This document shows, piece by piece, positions 9,165 through 18,185 of a stretch of 39,655 bases of DNA. The stretch's first letter is position 1. Each line of letters begins with the position of its first letter. Under the pieces are notes generated by a model. That model was not told the origin of the DNA and searched no databases. It saw only the letters and a list, made by a program, of their open reading frames with translations. Origin of the DNA: Planctomycetaceae bacterium (GTDB taxonomy: Bacteria > Planctomycetota > Planctomycetia > Planctomycetales > Planctomycetaceae); the NCBI GenBank assembly GCA_020850695.1, contig JADZEF010000328.1, forward strand, positions 1 through 39,655. Reading direction: 5' to 3'. A program made the translations under genes and the position numbers.

Positions 9165-12100
9165 TCAGGGCATGGTCGGGCGGAGTGCGGTTGAAAGGCG
9201 CAGCATGTCGGCGCCGGCGTCGCTGCCGTCCGTCGCGCCGCCGATGGCCGGTGCGTCCGAGCGGGTCAACTCGAAGTCGCTCAGCGTGGATTCGCGAGCG
9301 GACCGTTCCCACCAGCGTTCCTTCCAGGGAAGGCCGCCGCGGGTTGCGCCGACTTCGGAGGTGTCCGAAACGGCGGACCAGACCTTCTTCCACGCGTCGA
9401 AATCGAGGCGGTCGAAGTCGGATGTTTCCTGCGGTGTCGAGATAGAACGGTAGGAATCGAAGCGGTCGTAGAAGTTCATTTCCCCGTGCCACCTCAACAG
9501 CCGGCGGAAGTCATCGGGATTGGTGGCTCCGGTCATGGAGACCATCGCGACGGGAGTCCGCGAACCGATGGCGTTGTTGCGGGCGTGGACGGAAACGATG
9601 AGCAATTCGCGTGGACCATCGCCACTGTCGACCCGCAACAGTCCGTTGCCGACCACCGCAGTGACATGATCGAGGGAGAGCCGCAATTGCGACTCTGGCG
9701 TGGACGGCTCGGCCCTGCCCAGAAGTGCGAGCACGGCGCCTTCGACCGAAACGACTGACTGTTCCAGGTCGATTTGTCCGGAGTTGGTATGTCGAACGAC
9801 GGCGACTTCGGCGTTGCCGCGAAGGAACGATTCGACGAACTTCACGTCATAGCGAGGGCGATCGGTCGGCATGGCGCCCGTCATCATCTTGGGCATGGAC
9901 TGCCCGGCCGCGGGGGCGACTTCGATCACGGCCGCAGGGCGGCTCGAGGGGTTGATGACGGTGACGGCGACCGACTGGAAGCGGACCTGCTCGGTCCCGC
10001 TGAGGGAGACGAGGGCCGCCCATTCCCCTTCCTTGACGGCGAACTGGTCGGCGACGGTGAGGCGGAAGTCGATGTGGTTGAACTCGAGCGCTCCGCCCGC
10101 CAGCGAGATCATGCGGGTGGACTGGCCGGGGGCGGTGGCATCCTTCACGGCGAACTCGACGACCGGGCGGAAGCCTTTCGCGCCGCGGATGGTGATCTTG
10201 CGATTGGCGATGCGGAACGGCTTCTCGGGCTCGCGGGAGCCGTTGTAACGGAGCTCGATGACCTGGCCGTCGTCGGCCTGAGCGCAGGCCGCCTCCAGGG
10301 TTGGAAACGACTTTGGTTCGCCGCCGTTGACCGGAAGCACCACGATCGCGGGAAGGTTCTTCGCCTCGGGCGGCCGTGGGTCGGTGGACTTGGGGGACCG
10401 TTCATTCTGCGATCGGTCGGTCGAAGCGACCTCGGTGGCGGGGCGATCGGCCGCCGGCTTGCGGCCATCGTCCGTGGGCGAGCGCGCCGCGGAACCTTCG
10501 CGAGGCATGGGGTTCTCGGTCAAGGCGCCGGCGGTTGCTGCCACAACCGTGGCCCCAGGCGAGCCTTTGGCTTCAGTGGGCTTCTTCTCGCGAGGAGGGC
10601 TCCCTTCGTTGCGGGTGTTGCCGTGCGAAACAGGAGCGGGGGGAACCGGGAGCGGACCGCCGACCGTATCGGGGCCGGGAGACGAAGCGGCGCGGGACGC
10701 GGTGCGGAAATCATCCTTGGTCAAGGCAGGAATCACTCGATCGAGTGACGGGTCGTCGAGTCGCGGGGGAAGGACCTCTCCCGCGACGGAGGCGTCCTCG
10801 CCGGCACGATTGGTCCGCGGGGTGACCGGCGCGATGCCGCCGGCCGGAACCTCATCGAATCCGGGTTTGGCCGCGAGGGGCTTCTGAGATCCGTCCCGTG
10901 GCAGCGGCGAATCGGTTGCCGCGATTCGATCTCCCCCAGAACCTGCGATCGAGCGCGGATCCTCAGTTGCCGACGCTCCGCCCCTGGAACGATCGTCCGC
11001 GCCTCGGACGGAAACGGACCCAGAACCGCCGCGCTGGCGGTTGTCGACGGGATGTTGTGTGCCCGCGGTGGTCGAGCTCGGCGATTGCCCCCCCCGCTGC
11101 CCAAGGGCGGGATAACGATCGAGAATGACGACGACCAGGATCAGCACCGAGGCCGTCAGCATCCAAGGCAGGTTCTTCTCCCAGAACCGGCCCAGCCGGG
11201 AGCGCGAGCCCGCCCAGATCAGTCCATCTCCGCTGACCGCTCGCAGGCCGAGCTGCCCTGCGAGGACGAGCAACTGCTGGATCACGTCGTCCGGTGTGGA
11301 GTAACGCCGCTTGGGATCGCTCGCCATCATGCGGCGGACCACGGCGGAAAGCTCGGGCGTCACGTGACGATTCTTCGCGGCCGGGTCGGGCGTGTCGCCT
11401 CCCTGGTGGTCGAGAAGCTTCTGAAGCACCGTCCCTTCGGGATACGGGGCTTCGCCGGTCAGCATGTGGTACAGCGTGCAGCCGAGCGAGTAGATGTCGC
11501 TGCGGACGTCGACGCTCCGCGGGTCTCGGGCCTGCTCGGGGCTGATGTAGTCGAACGTGCCGAGGGTCGTTCCGGCGACGGTGAGGTCGGCCTCGCCCTG
11601 GGCGGCCGCGGAGCGGGCGAGTCCCAAGTCGACCAGCTTCGCCCGGCCGTTGGGAGTGATGAGAATATTCGACGGCTTGATGTCACGATGGACGACGCCC
11701 GCCGCATTGGTGTGCCGGAGCGCGGAGGCGATCTGCAGCGTGTAGCTGACCGCTTCGCCGGGATCGAGGCGTCCGTTGGCACGGATCAGGTCGCGGAGGT
11801 TGACGCCGGCGACGTACTCGAAGGCGATGAAATGAATGCCGCGGTCCTGGCCGACGTGGAAGACGCGGGCGATGTTCTCGTGATCGAAGCGGGCTCCGGC
11901 CTGGGCTTCGTTGAGGAATCGCTGGACGGAAGAGGGATCGCGCGACTGGCTGGGAGAGAGGACCTTGAGCGCGACGATCCGCTGCAGGCGCAGGTCGGTC
12001 GCGCGGAACACCGCCCCCATCCCGCCGACGCCAATCCGTTCCTGGAGCTCGAAGTGTTCGAGCCGCACTCCGGTCAGATTCGGGCTTTGCCCGGAATCCG

Positions 12101-12317
12101 AATATTCCGCCGGGAAGAGTCGCGAACCGAGCTCGGCATCCACCGCCGACGCCGGAGCGGCGCCGATCGTCGTCGGCGCAGGACTGGAGCTTCCCGCGGG
12201 ACGAGCTCGCTTCTCGGGATTGATGACGGTCACCGGTCCCTGGTTCAGCTGCGGCGGATCGGCAAAGGGGAAGCCGGCCGGCAACGAACTCCGCGGCGAT
12301 TCGAGAGTCTCACTCAT
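9165..12317 (-). CDS. Transmembrane Ser/Thr protein kinase
   Basis: A 1050-residue Hanks-type kinase. The kinase domain spans about residues 88-350: glycine loop 'GVGGMGAVF' at 96-104, catalytic Lys118, Glu137, 'VVHRDIKPSN' with catalytic Asp212 and Asn217, 'VDLG' in place of DFG at 229-232, and 'SPE' at 259-261. All catalytic residues are present. One membrane helix lies near 384-400. A low-complexity linker rich in Pro, Ser and Gly (about 401-655) follows. A C-terminal domain (656-1050) starts with 'FPTLEAACAQADDGQVIELR', a pattern seen in right-handed beta-helix domains, and is probably outside the cytoplasm. Such kinases are very numerous in Planctomycetes and their signals are mostly unknown. 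The ATG at 12317 has GAAGG eight bases upstream. Confidence 0.92.
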   Translation of the reverse strand: MSETLESPRSSLPAGFPFADPPQLNQGPVTVINPEKRARPAGSSSPAPTTIGAAPASAVDAELGSRLFPAEYSDSGQSPNLTGVRLEHFELQERIGVGGMGAVFRATDLRLQRIVALKVLSPSQSRDPSSVQRFLNEAQAGARFDHENIARVFHVGQDRGIHFIAFEYVAGVNLRDLIRANGRLDPGEAVSYTLQIASALRHTNAAGVVHRDIKPSNILITPNGRAKLVDLGLARSAAAQGEADLTVAGTTLGTFDYISPEQARDPRSVDVRSDIYSLGCTLYHMLTGEAPYPEGTVLQKLLDHQGGDTPDPAAKNRHVTPELSAVVRRMMASDPKRRYSTPDDVIQQLLVLAGQLGLRAVSGDGLIWAGSRSRLGRFWEKNLPWMLTASVLILVVVILDRYPALGQRGGQSPSSTTAGTQHPVDNRQRGGSGSVSVRGADDRSRGGASATEDPRSIAGSGGDRIAATDSPLPRDGSQKPLAAKPGFDEVPAGGIAPVTPRTNRAGEDASVAGEVLPPRLDDPSLDRVIPALTKDDFRTASRAASSPGPDTVGGPLPVPPAPVSHGNTRNEGSPPREKKPTEAKGSPGATVVAATAGALTENPMPREGSAARSPTDDGRKPAADRPATEVASTDRSQNERSPKSTDPRPPEAKNLPAIVVLPVNGGEPKSFPTLEAACAQADDGQVIELRYNGSREPEKPFRIANRKITIRGAKGFRPVVEFAVKDATAPGQSTRMISLAGGALEFNHIDFRLTVADQFAVKEGEWAALVSLSGTEQVRFQSVAVTVINPSSRPAAVIEVAPAAGQSMPKMMTGAMPTDRPRYDVKFVESFLRGNAEVAVVRHTNSGQIDLEQSVVSVEGAVLALLGRAEPSTPESQLRLSLDHVTAVVGNGLLRVDSGDGPRELLIVSVHARNNAIGSRTPVAMVSMTGATNPDDFRRLLRWHGEMNFYDRFDSYRSISTPQETSDFDRLDFDAWKKVWSAVSDTSEVGATRGGLPWKERWWERSARESTLSDFELTRSDAPAIGGATDGSDAGADMLRLSTALRPTMP

Positions 12318-12774
12318 CGGATTCGCCTTCGGAAGGGGAATGGGAACGGAAAATGGATGACAAGGATTCGGATGCCGAGTCGGCGGCTGGCGGAATCACC
12401 AGCGTTCCTGAAGATCGGTTGCTTCGCGAGAATTGCGAAGGAGTCGAATGGGACTCTTTTGGACGAAACAATGACGCTGGACGTTGGAAAATCGTTCGCA
12501 GAACCGGGTGTCGAACAGGAAAAATTGTCCGATTGGGCAGACTGAGTCGTCGGGTCGCCATGGTTTGATGGGAACTCCCCGACTCATGGGATCCCCTAGG
12601 CTATAACGTACCACTCCTCGGAAAACGACGCACGAATCGTCTTTCCTAACCGATTTGATTTCAGAAATTGGTCGAAGGTCGAAACGACGGCGCAAGAAAT
12701 GCGCCTGGCGAACGCTCGTCGCTGTGCTTCCGTGAGAATCGATCCGCCGACAGGGCGAGATGTCGGAACGAGTC
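12318..12774. other. 457-bp gap, no convincing gene
   Basis: This is the leader side of the kinase gene. Short open frames exist on both strands but lack ribosome binding sites, family motifs or codon bias. A TTATAG word near 12601-12606 (minus strand) could be a -10 element for the kinase, but no matching -35 is clear. Confidence 0.4.
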
Positions 12775-13077
12775 TCAGCCGCCGCTGATGATGCGGTCCA
12801 TATTCTTTTCCACCGCCTCGCAGAAGCTGTGCAGGCGGTCGTACAGTTTCTCCGTAAACTGGTCGCTTTCGAGCACTTGGGCCGAATGCGTGCGAACGAC
12901 GCCGTCCTCGATCAACGGCGATTCCTCGCCCGCCTTGGGCGGACGGACAATCCGCGCGAGCGCTCCGACCTTCGGCACGAATCCTTTCTCGAGATGGTCG
13001 CTGAGTTCCCGGGCCAATCGCTCGGCCTCGGTGAACATTTCACGGACAGTATATTGATCGACTGGTCTTTCCTGCAC
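12775..13077 (-). CDS. Conserved-looking small hypothetical protein
   Basis: A 100-residue acidic, helix-rich protein that I do not recognise. It starts with GTG at 13077, preceded by an excellent GGAGG with an eight-base spacer and by a sigma-70-like promoter at 13124-13151. No signal peptide, membrane segment or metal motif is visible. The heptad-like 'EAERLARELSDHLEKGF' suggests a coiled coil or helical bundle. The strong translation signals are the main reason to call it real. Confidence 0.65.
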   Translation of the reverse strand: MQERPVDQYTVREMFTEAERLARELSDHLEKGFVPKVGALARIVRPPKAGEESPLIEDGVVRTHSAQVLESDQFTEKLYDRLHSFCEAVEKNMDRIISGG

Positions 13078-13123
13078 CCGGGCGGCCCTCCCGCGGCAAC
13101 TGGAATTGATCGAACCCGTACAT

Positions 13124-13151
13124 TAGATACGCCGCGAGACGCTCCCGTCAA
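13124..13151 (-). promoter_or_regulatory. Sigma-70-like promoter for the 100-residue protein
   Basis: On the minus strand TTGACG (13151-13146) is followed after 16 bases by TATCTA (13129-13124), about 47 bases before the GTG at 13077. It lies in the 116-bp gap downstream of the ceramidase-like gene. Confidence 0.45.
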
Positions 13152-13193
13152 GAAGTTTTACCGACCGCCGAGTTGACGATAGTGAACGCGAAG

Positions 13194-14591
13194 TCACTTT
13201 GAGTGCGCGGTTGTCTGCTTCACCAGGCGATGGACCGACGTGATGATTCGCTCTTCCACGCTCGGCTCGAACGGCCCCGGATGAATGGTGTAGCGCATCG
13301 CTCCCACTCCCTCGTAACCCCCTTCCTCCAGAACGCGGCGGCTGGGCACATATCCGAAAACGTCGTTGGAATAGCCCGCGACCCATACTTCCGCCGAGCC
13401 CTTCAGCTCCTTCTTCAGGCGGAGGGAGTAATCAACCACCGTCTCGCCCGCAAGGGCCACCAGCGTGATGTCGTCCCCCAGCCGCATCACCTGCACGGTG
13501 TAGGGATACTCCAGGTTGATCGTTCCCTGGGTCTCCAGCTCGTTAAGGAGAAACTCGCCCCGGCGGCGATCGTAGCGATCCTTGGAATCCTTCAGTTTCA
13601 GCAGTTCTTCCCTGGGAGGTGCGGGAACGAACTGCAGGGCGACCTTCTCCAGTCCCGTCCGCACCGGCCCGGTCACCACCCGGAAGTGCTTCGTCTGAAG
13701 GGCCGTCTCGACCGCCAGGGCCAGAGTCCTCCCATGATGGCGGCAAAGCGCGATCTCGCCGCGCGGATAGGGGTTCTGGTCTCCCCCGCACCCCATGAGA
13801 AACAGGGCCGTCACCCCCGGATGCAGTTCTTCGATCGCCTGCTGGGCGAACCCGGCATAATCGCCGGAGAACTTCTGATATCCGAGAGTCGTGTTGTGGC
13901 AGGCGTAGCCGAACAGCACCGCTTTGAGCTTCCCGTCCTTATCCTTGACCTGCAGGACCGGGACATCCTGATCGACGGGACCGTCCGGGTACGGACTGTT
14001 CTCGACGCCCGTCTTCGTGGGCAGCCGGCGGTTCATGGCGAAGCCGGCCCGGGCGTGGCTGTAGATCAGATTCGCGTCGGCCTTCTTTTCGATCGCCTCC
14101 CCAATGAGGTTGACGAGTTGCTCTTTGAGCCGGGCCATGTACTGACGACCCTGGGCGACGCGGGCCGCGTCGAGCCCGTATTCATTGATCTCCGATGTCA
14201 GCAGTTCGGGACCGCAATGCGTGTGCGACGCGTTCAGCAGCAGGGCCTCGGGTTGGAGCTTGTACTTCTCCCGCACGCTCGTTTCGATCGCCTCGCGCAT
14301 CCGTCGCGGGATGCCGATCAGGTCGGTCGTCACAAGGACGACCTGGGCTCCGTTTTGATCCTCGATCGCCAGGGCCTTCGCGAAGAGATCGATCTCCACG
14401 TCGTCCGCCGGCTTGGTCCGACCCGCATACCCGGTAAGCCACATCATCTCTGTCGGCGTGATCTTCACCGACGCGACACCCACCTTGTACGGCGTCGTCG
14501 GCTTCGTGGTCTCCTGGGCGAGCGCCAACGAAGCCACGGACAATGCGATCAGACCCCCGCACACCATGCCGAACAGACGCGTGAAAGACAT
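13194..14591 (-). CDS. Neutral/alkaline ceramidase-like protein
   Basis: A 465-residue protein with a signal peptide (about residues 1-28, cleavage near 'LALA-QE') and the fold signature of the neutral/alkaline non-lysosomal ceramidase N-terminal domain. Motifs seen: 'VGVASVKITPTEMMWLTGYAGR' near residue 37, 'NASHTHCGPE' with putative zinc-binding His residues, and 'GCGGDQNPYPRG', which matches the family's GCxGDQNP motif. True ceramidases hydrolyse the amide bond of ceramide. Many planctomycete members lack the C-terminal domain and their substrate is uncertain; this one is also short. The ATG at 14591 has GAGGAG about ten bases upstream, and the secretion signal supports it over the longer frame to 14684. 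Confidence 0.82.
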   Translation of the reverse strand: MSFTRLFGMVCGGLIALSVASLALAQETTKPTTPYKVGVASVKITPTEMMWLTGYAGRTKPADDVEIDLFAKALAIEDQNGAQVVLVTTDLIGIPRRMREAIETSVREKYKLQPEALLLNASHTHCGPELLTSEINEYGLDAARVAQGRQYMARLKEQLVNLIGEAIEKKADANLIYSHARAGFAMNRRLPTKTGVENSPYPDGPVDQDVPVLQVKDKDGKLKAVLFGYACHNTTLGYQKFSGDYAGFAQQAIEELHPGVTALFLMGCGGDQNPYPRGEIALCRHHGRTLALAVETALQTKHFRVVTGPVRTGLEKVALQFVPAPPREELLKLKDSKDRYDRRRGEFLLNELETQGTINLEYPYTVQVMRLGDDITLVALAGETVVDYSLRLKKELKGSAEVWVAGYSNDVFGYVPSRRVLEEGGYEGVGAMRYTIHPGPFEPSVEERIITSVHRLVKQTTAHSK

Positions 14592-14655
14592 CAGGATGAA
14601 GCTCCTCGTCGTAATGGTTCGCTCGTTGTAGACATCGACAAAACCGGAAGGCAGG

Positions 14656-14767
14656 TTGGCCTCAAGAAGGCACAAAATGCTCAAAAAGGCAGAGGCTCGA
14701 AACGCCTGTTTTCGCCTTGCCCCTCTGCCCCTGATTTTTGCGCTTTTTTGTGCCTTTTCGCGGCCAA
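14656..14767. repeat. Imperfect hairpin repeat between ceramidase and DUF1501 genes
   Basis: TTGGCC at 14656-14661 pairs with GGCCAA at 14762-14767. Inside, AAGGCACAAAA and GGCAGAGG on the left pair with CCTCTGCC and TTTTGTGCCTT on the right. The arms are about 40 bases with gaps and hold A-rich or T-rich words like those in the 8344-8476 element. It fills most of the 191-bp gap and would lie in the leader of the ceramidase-like gene. Confidence 0.6.
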
Positions 14768-14782
14768 ATTGAATTTCCGTCC

Positions 14783-16213
14783 TCAGGCCAGAATCCCCTC
14801 AATCACCTGGCTCGGCTCGACGCCCGTCAGCTTGAAGTCGAGACCCTGGAACTTGTACGTCAGACGATTGGGGTCGACTCCCAGCAGGTGCAGCCTCGTC
14901 GCGTGGAGGTCGTGCACGGTCACCACAGTGTCGATTGCGGCAGACCCCAGGTCATCGGTTGCGCCGTTGATCAGACCCCCTTGGACGCCGCCGCCGGCGC
15001 ACCAGATCGTGTAGCCCTTGTTGTGGTGGTCGCGGCCGGTCCCGCCTTGTGACATCGGCGTGCGGCCGAATTCGCCCGCCCACACAATCAACGTGTCCTT
15101 CAGCATGTCGCGCTGCTTTAGGTCGCGGATCAGTCCCGCACACGCCCGGTCAATCTCCTGGGCCTTCAGCTCGACGCCGTCCTTCACGCCGCCGTGATGG
15201 TCCCAGTCCTTGTGATACAATTGGATGAACCGCACGCCGCGCTCGGCCAGCCGCCGGGCCAGCAGGCAGTTCGACGCGAACGATCCGTCTCCCGCCTGAC
15301 AGCCATACATCTCGAAGATGTGCTTCGGCTCTTTCGACGCGTCCATCAGCTCGGGTACGCTCGCCTGCATGCGGAACGCCATCTCGTATTGAGCGATCCG
15401 CGTGGCCGCCTCGGGGTCGTTGACCAGTTCGTCATACTTCGCGTTGAGGGTGTTGACGGCCGCGACGACGTCCCCCTGCACGTCTCGGGTGACACCCGCC
15501 GGGTTGCTGAGATACAGCACCGGGTCACCCTTGCCGCGAAGATGCACTCCCTGGAAGCGGCTCGGCAGAAATCCGGACGACCACTGGCGTGCGGCGATGG
15601 GCTGGTTCTGACCGCCGCGGCCGAGCGATGTCAGCACGACGAAGCCCGGCAGGTCCTCGGCCTCGGCCCCCAGGCCGTACAACGTCCACGCCCCCATCGA
15701 GGGCCGCCCCGCAATCTGCGACCCGCTGTTCATGAACATGTGGGCCGGATCGTGATTGATGGCGTCGGTCGTCATCGAGCGGATGAAGCAGATCTCATCC
15801 GAGACGTCGCCGATCTGCTCGAACTTGTTGCAAATGCGGACGCCCGACTTCATCGTCTTGAACGTCGTCTGCGGTCCGTAGCAGACGAGCTTCTGCCCCT
15901 GCAACTGGGCGATCTGCTGCCCCTTGGTGAAGCTCTCGGGCATCGGCTGCCCGTGCATCTCGGCGAGCTTCGGCTTGTCGTCGAACGTCTCGAGGTGCGA
16001 CGGCCCACCCGCCATCGTCATCCAGATCACCCGCTTCGCCCTGGGGGCGTGGTGGCGCGGATTGACGATGCCCGTCCAGCGGTCGTTTGCGGGCGCGGCG
16101 TCCGCGTCGCCGTTCATCATCGAACCGAGCGCAACGGCTCCAAGTCCGGTGGCGGTGCGGGCGAGGAACGTGCGGCGGGTGAGCTGACGGACGAGCGAAT
16201 CCCAGGAGAACAT
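14783..16213 (-). CDS. DUF1501 protein with twin-arginine signal
   Basis: A 476-residue member of the DUF1501 family, related to sulfatase/alkaline-phosphatase folds and greatly expanded in Planctomycetes. The N-terminus carries a twin-arginine signal, 'TRRTFLARTATGLGAVALG' (Arg13-Arg14), so it should be exported folded. Later motifs are typical of the family: 'WMTMAGGPSHLETFDDKPKL', 'CLLARRLAERGVRFIQLYHKDWDHH' and 'VWAGEFGRTPMSQGGTGRDHHNKGY'. DUF1501 genes usually sit beside a DUF1549/DUF1553 gene; none is present here. Its biochemical activity is unproven. The ATG at 16213 has AGGAG eight bases upstream. A longer reading to 16333 adds 40 residues and would hide the export signal. Confidence 0.92.
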   Translation of the reverse strand: MFSWDSLVRQLTRRTFLARTATGLGAVALGSMMNGDADAAPANDRWTGIVNPRHHAPRAKRVIWMTMAGGPSHLETFDDKPKLAEMHGQPMPESFTKGQQIAQLQGQKLVCYGPQTTFKTMKSGVRICNKFEQIGDVSDEICFIRSMTTDAINHDPAHMFMNSGSQIAGRPSMGAWTLYGLGAEAEDLPGFVVLTSLGRGGQNQPIAARQWSSGFLPSRFQGVHLRGKGDPVLYLSNPAGVTRDVQGDVVAAVNTLNAKYDELVNDPEAATRIAQYEMAFRMQASVPELMDASKEPKHIFEMYGCQAGDGSFASNCLLARRLAERGVRFIQLYHKDWDHHGGVKDGVELKAQEIDRACAGLIRDLKQRDMLKDTLIVWAGEFGRTPMSQGGTGRDHHNKGYTIWCAGGGVQGGLINGATDDLGSAAIDTVVTVHDLHATRLHLLGVDPNRLTYKFQGLDFKLTGVEPSQVIEGILA

Positions 16214-16506
16214 GAGCGCGGCTCCTGCGGGGCGAACCTGGAAAGGGGCACGCGTCAATTCTGGCGGAGCCGACGCGGGGCCGCAATTCAGTCGGGATTG
16301 TCCAACGGACGGTATCGGAGCATCGGAGCCCATGAGAGTCTTGGGTCAACTGGCCGGTGGGTTCTGTCGCGCCGCATGTCGAATGAAACGCAGTCGATTC
16401 GGCTGCGGGGAGGACGTGCCTCGGACCCGGCGCGACCAATTCGGGGCGAATCGCCGAGGTGTCGTGGTCCCTCGGCGGCAACCGTCCATTCACGAAATTC
16501 TCTGTT

Positions 16507-16534
16507 GATTGTCGATGGATGGCCGCCGACAATC
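16507..16534. promoter_or_regulatory. Inverted repeat in the DUF1501/TPR divergent region
   Basis: GATTGTCG at 16507-16514 is the exact complement of CGACAATC at 16527-16534, with a 12-base loop. It lies in the 365-bp divergent gap (16214-16578), 45 bases before the TPR gene start. It could be an operator or a leader hairpin. Confidence 0.3.
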
Positions 16535-16578
16535 GGTCGGCATCTGTCCATTCCTGTCCATGCCTCGGGAGAATGGTC

Positions 16579-17493
16579 ATGTCCCCATGCCGCACGTTGT
16601 GTGTCATCGCATCGGTTGGATTTCTCTTCGCTGTCAGTTCCGCATTCTCTGACGAGTTCAAGTCGGCGCAGGAGGCCTACAACGCCGGAGCGAAAGCCAT
16701 CAACGAAGGGAACCTTGCCGCAGCGCGGGGGCCGCTTGAAGCCGCGCTGAAGCAGGCTCCTGACGATGCCTTCCGGCTGAGAGTGAATCGAACGCTTCTG
16801 ATTCCTTACCGCGAACTGCCGGACATCGAGCCGATGCAGCGCGCCGCGGAATACCTGATCACTCACAGCGAGCAGGCGGCGGAGCGTTCCTTGACGCGAC
16901 GTTCGTTGATCTCCTTCATTCACAGGCGGGGCAAGTTGCCCGAGGCGGCCAAGGCGTACGAAGAGCGTCTCAAGAAGAATCCAGACGATCGAACCGTGTT
17001 GTTCATCCTTGTCGAAGCGTATGCCGAGCCATTGAAGAATCCCGCGCGCAGCGCCGAGTTGGCCGAACGGCTGGCCGCTGTCGAGAAGAAGCTCGGCAAA
17101 GGACAGGATGTCGCCGGCCTGGCCCAGCAGGCGCAGCAGTACATCAAGGCGGGCAAGGCCAAAGAGGGGGCCGAACTCTACGAGCAGATCGCCCCCCTCG
17201 ACGCGAAGCTCGCGGCCTGGCACTACAAGGAAGCGGCCCAGGCCTGGCTGAAATCCGGCGATCAGAAGAAGGCCTTCGCCGCCGCCCGCCTCGCGGAAGG
17301 GGCTGATCCCGAAGCTCGCAATGATCAGCTTGCCTTCTTCTTTCACAAGGCCCTGGCGGACGTCTTCTCCGAGACCGGCCATCCGAAAGAAGCGATTCCG
17401 CATTATGAGGAAGCGATCAAGCTGACGAAAATCGACGGCTACCTCAAGGACTGTCAGGCCCGGCTCGCAAAGGCCAAAGGGGCTTTGAAGTGA
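16579..17493 (+). CDS. Secreted TPR-repeat protein
   Basis: A 304-residue protein with a signal peptide ('CVIASVGFLFAVSSAFS') followed by tetratricopeptide-type helical repeats. One repeat begins near residue 27 ('AYNAGAKAINEGNLAAARG'), others are spaced through the middle, and the last is 'ALADVFSETGHPKEAIPHYE'. TPR proteins are scaffolds for protein contacts; this one is probably periplasmic, and the partner is unknown. I placed the start at the ATG at 16579, which has GGGAG seven bases upstream; the ATG at 16573 overlaps that site. It is divergent from the DUF1501 gene. Downstream lies about 270 bp of featureless DNA and then the 176-bp inverted-repeat element. Confidence 0.82.
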   Translation: MSPCRTLCVIASVGFLFAVSSAFSDEFKSAQEAYNAGAKAINEGNLAAARGPLEAALKQAPDDAFRLRVNRTLLIPYRELPDIEPMQRAAEYLITHSEQAAERSLTRRSLISFIHRRGKLPEAAKAYEERLKKNPDDRTVLFILVEAYAEPLKNPARSAELAERLAAVEKKLGKGQDVAGLAQQAQQYIKAGKAKEGAELYEQIAPLDAKLAAWHYKEAAQAWLKSGDQKKAFAAARLAEGADPEARNDQLAFFFHKALADVFSETGHPKEAIPHYEEAIKLTKIDGYLKDCQARLAKAKGALK

Positions 17494-17763
17494 GAGTCGC
17501 AATGTCGTCCGGCGGGCGCTTCGACATCCAGCCGTTGCGAGGACTGGCCGATCGCGGTGAGATCCTGAAACCTCGTTCGCTTTCGCCGCCGGTGGATCCG
17601 TGAGGAATCGTCCGTTTCCTGATGCGAAGTCTCGGGTGCGTCCGGGACACCGGTTCCTGCTCGAGAGAAGGTGCCTCGGCTCAGGAGAATCGCGCCTCAT
17701 TTCGATGTGCGGATCCATGACCGGATCCATCGGGAGAGAGATCAAGTCCCGACATCAACCCAT

Positions 17764-17939
17764 AGTGGTCCATTTCACGAGTTGCAGCAGGTTCCACCGA
17801 ACCTGAATGACCAGAAAGGGGTGGCTGGGGTCGAGGCTTTGCGAGCCCCCAGCGAACTCCGCGTCGAAAGCTGGGGGCTCCCTTCGGTCGACCCCAGCCA
17901 CCCTTCATGACCCTTCAGAAACGTCTGAAATGGACCACT
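17764..17939. mobile_element. 176-bp nested inverted-repeat element (MITE-like)
   Basis: AGTGGTCCATTTCA at 17764-17777 is the exact complement of 17926-17939, giving 14-bp terminal inverted repeats. Inside, GGGTGGCTGGGGTCGA at 17819-17834 pairs perfectly with 17888-17903, and GAGCCCCCAGC at 17843-17853 pairs with 17870-17880. There is no gene inside. Nested palindromes with short terminal repeats suggest a non-autonomous mobile element or structured dispersed repeat. A target-site duplication is not clear. Confidence 0.6.
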
Positions 17940-18074
17940 CTTAGCGACGGCTCGGTGACGCGGTATCTCCCGCAAACCGATGGTCGCACCAGGGAATTCC
18001 GGGCGTTCTCGCCGGGTCGAGGCACTCTTGCTTTCCGCATTCCGCGGTCAGTGCCGTCCAGGATTCGAGACGCC

Positions 18075-18111
18075 TGTGCGAACGGGCACAATCTTTGTGC
18101 GGAATAGCACA
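18075..18111 (+). promoter_or_regulatory. Paired enhancer-like sites TGTGC-N6-GCACA upstream of hpf
   Basis: Two perfect 5-6-5 palindromes, TGTGCGAACGGGCACA at 18075-18090 and TGTGCGGAATAGCACA at 18096-18111, start 21 bp apart, so on the same helix face. The first starts 119 bp before the GG of the sigma-54 motif at 18193. The same pair with the same spacing occurs at 30295-30331. Such sites bind NtrC-family activators in known systems; the protein here is inferred. Confidence 0.72.
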
Positions 18112-18185
18112 GTTCTCCCCTTGGCATCTTTGGCCGAGCGGGGCATGGATCGTCGTGCTGCCGAATCGGCCGGTCATGAAATCCG

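Noticed and set aside
11052..12545. 497-codon open frame antisense to the kinase
   Set aside because: It overlaps the catalytic domain of a clear kinase and has no ribosome binding site or motif.
13203..15014. 603-codon open frame antisense to ceramidase and DUF1501 genes
   Set aside because: It crosses two real genes and a hairpin repeat; shadow of codon bias.
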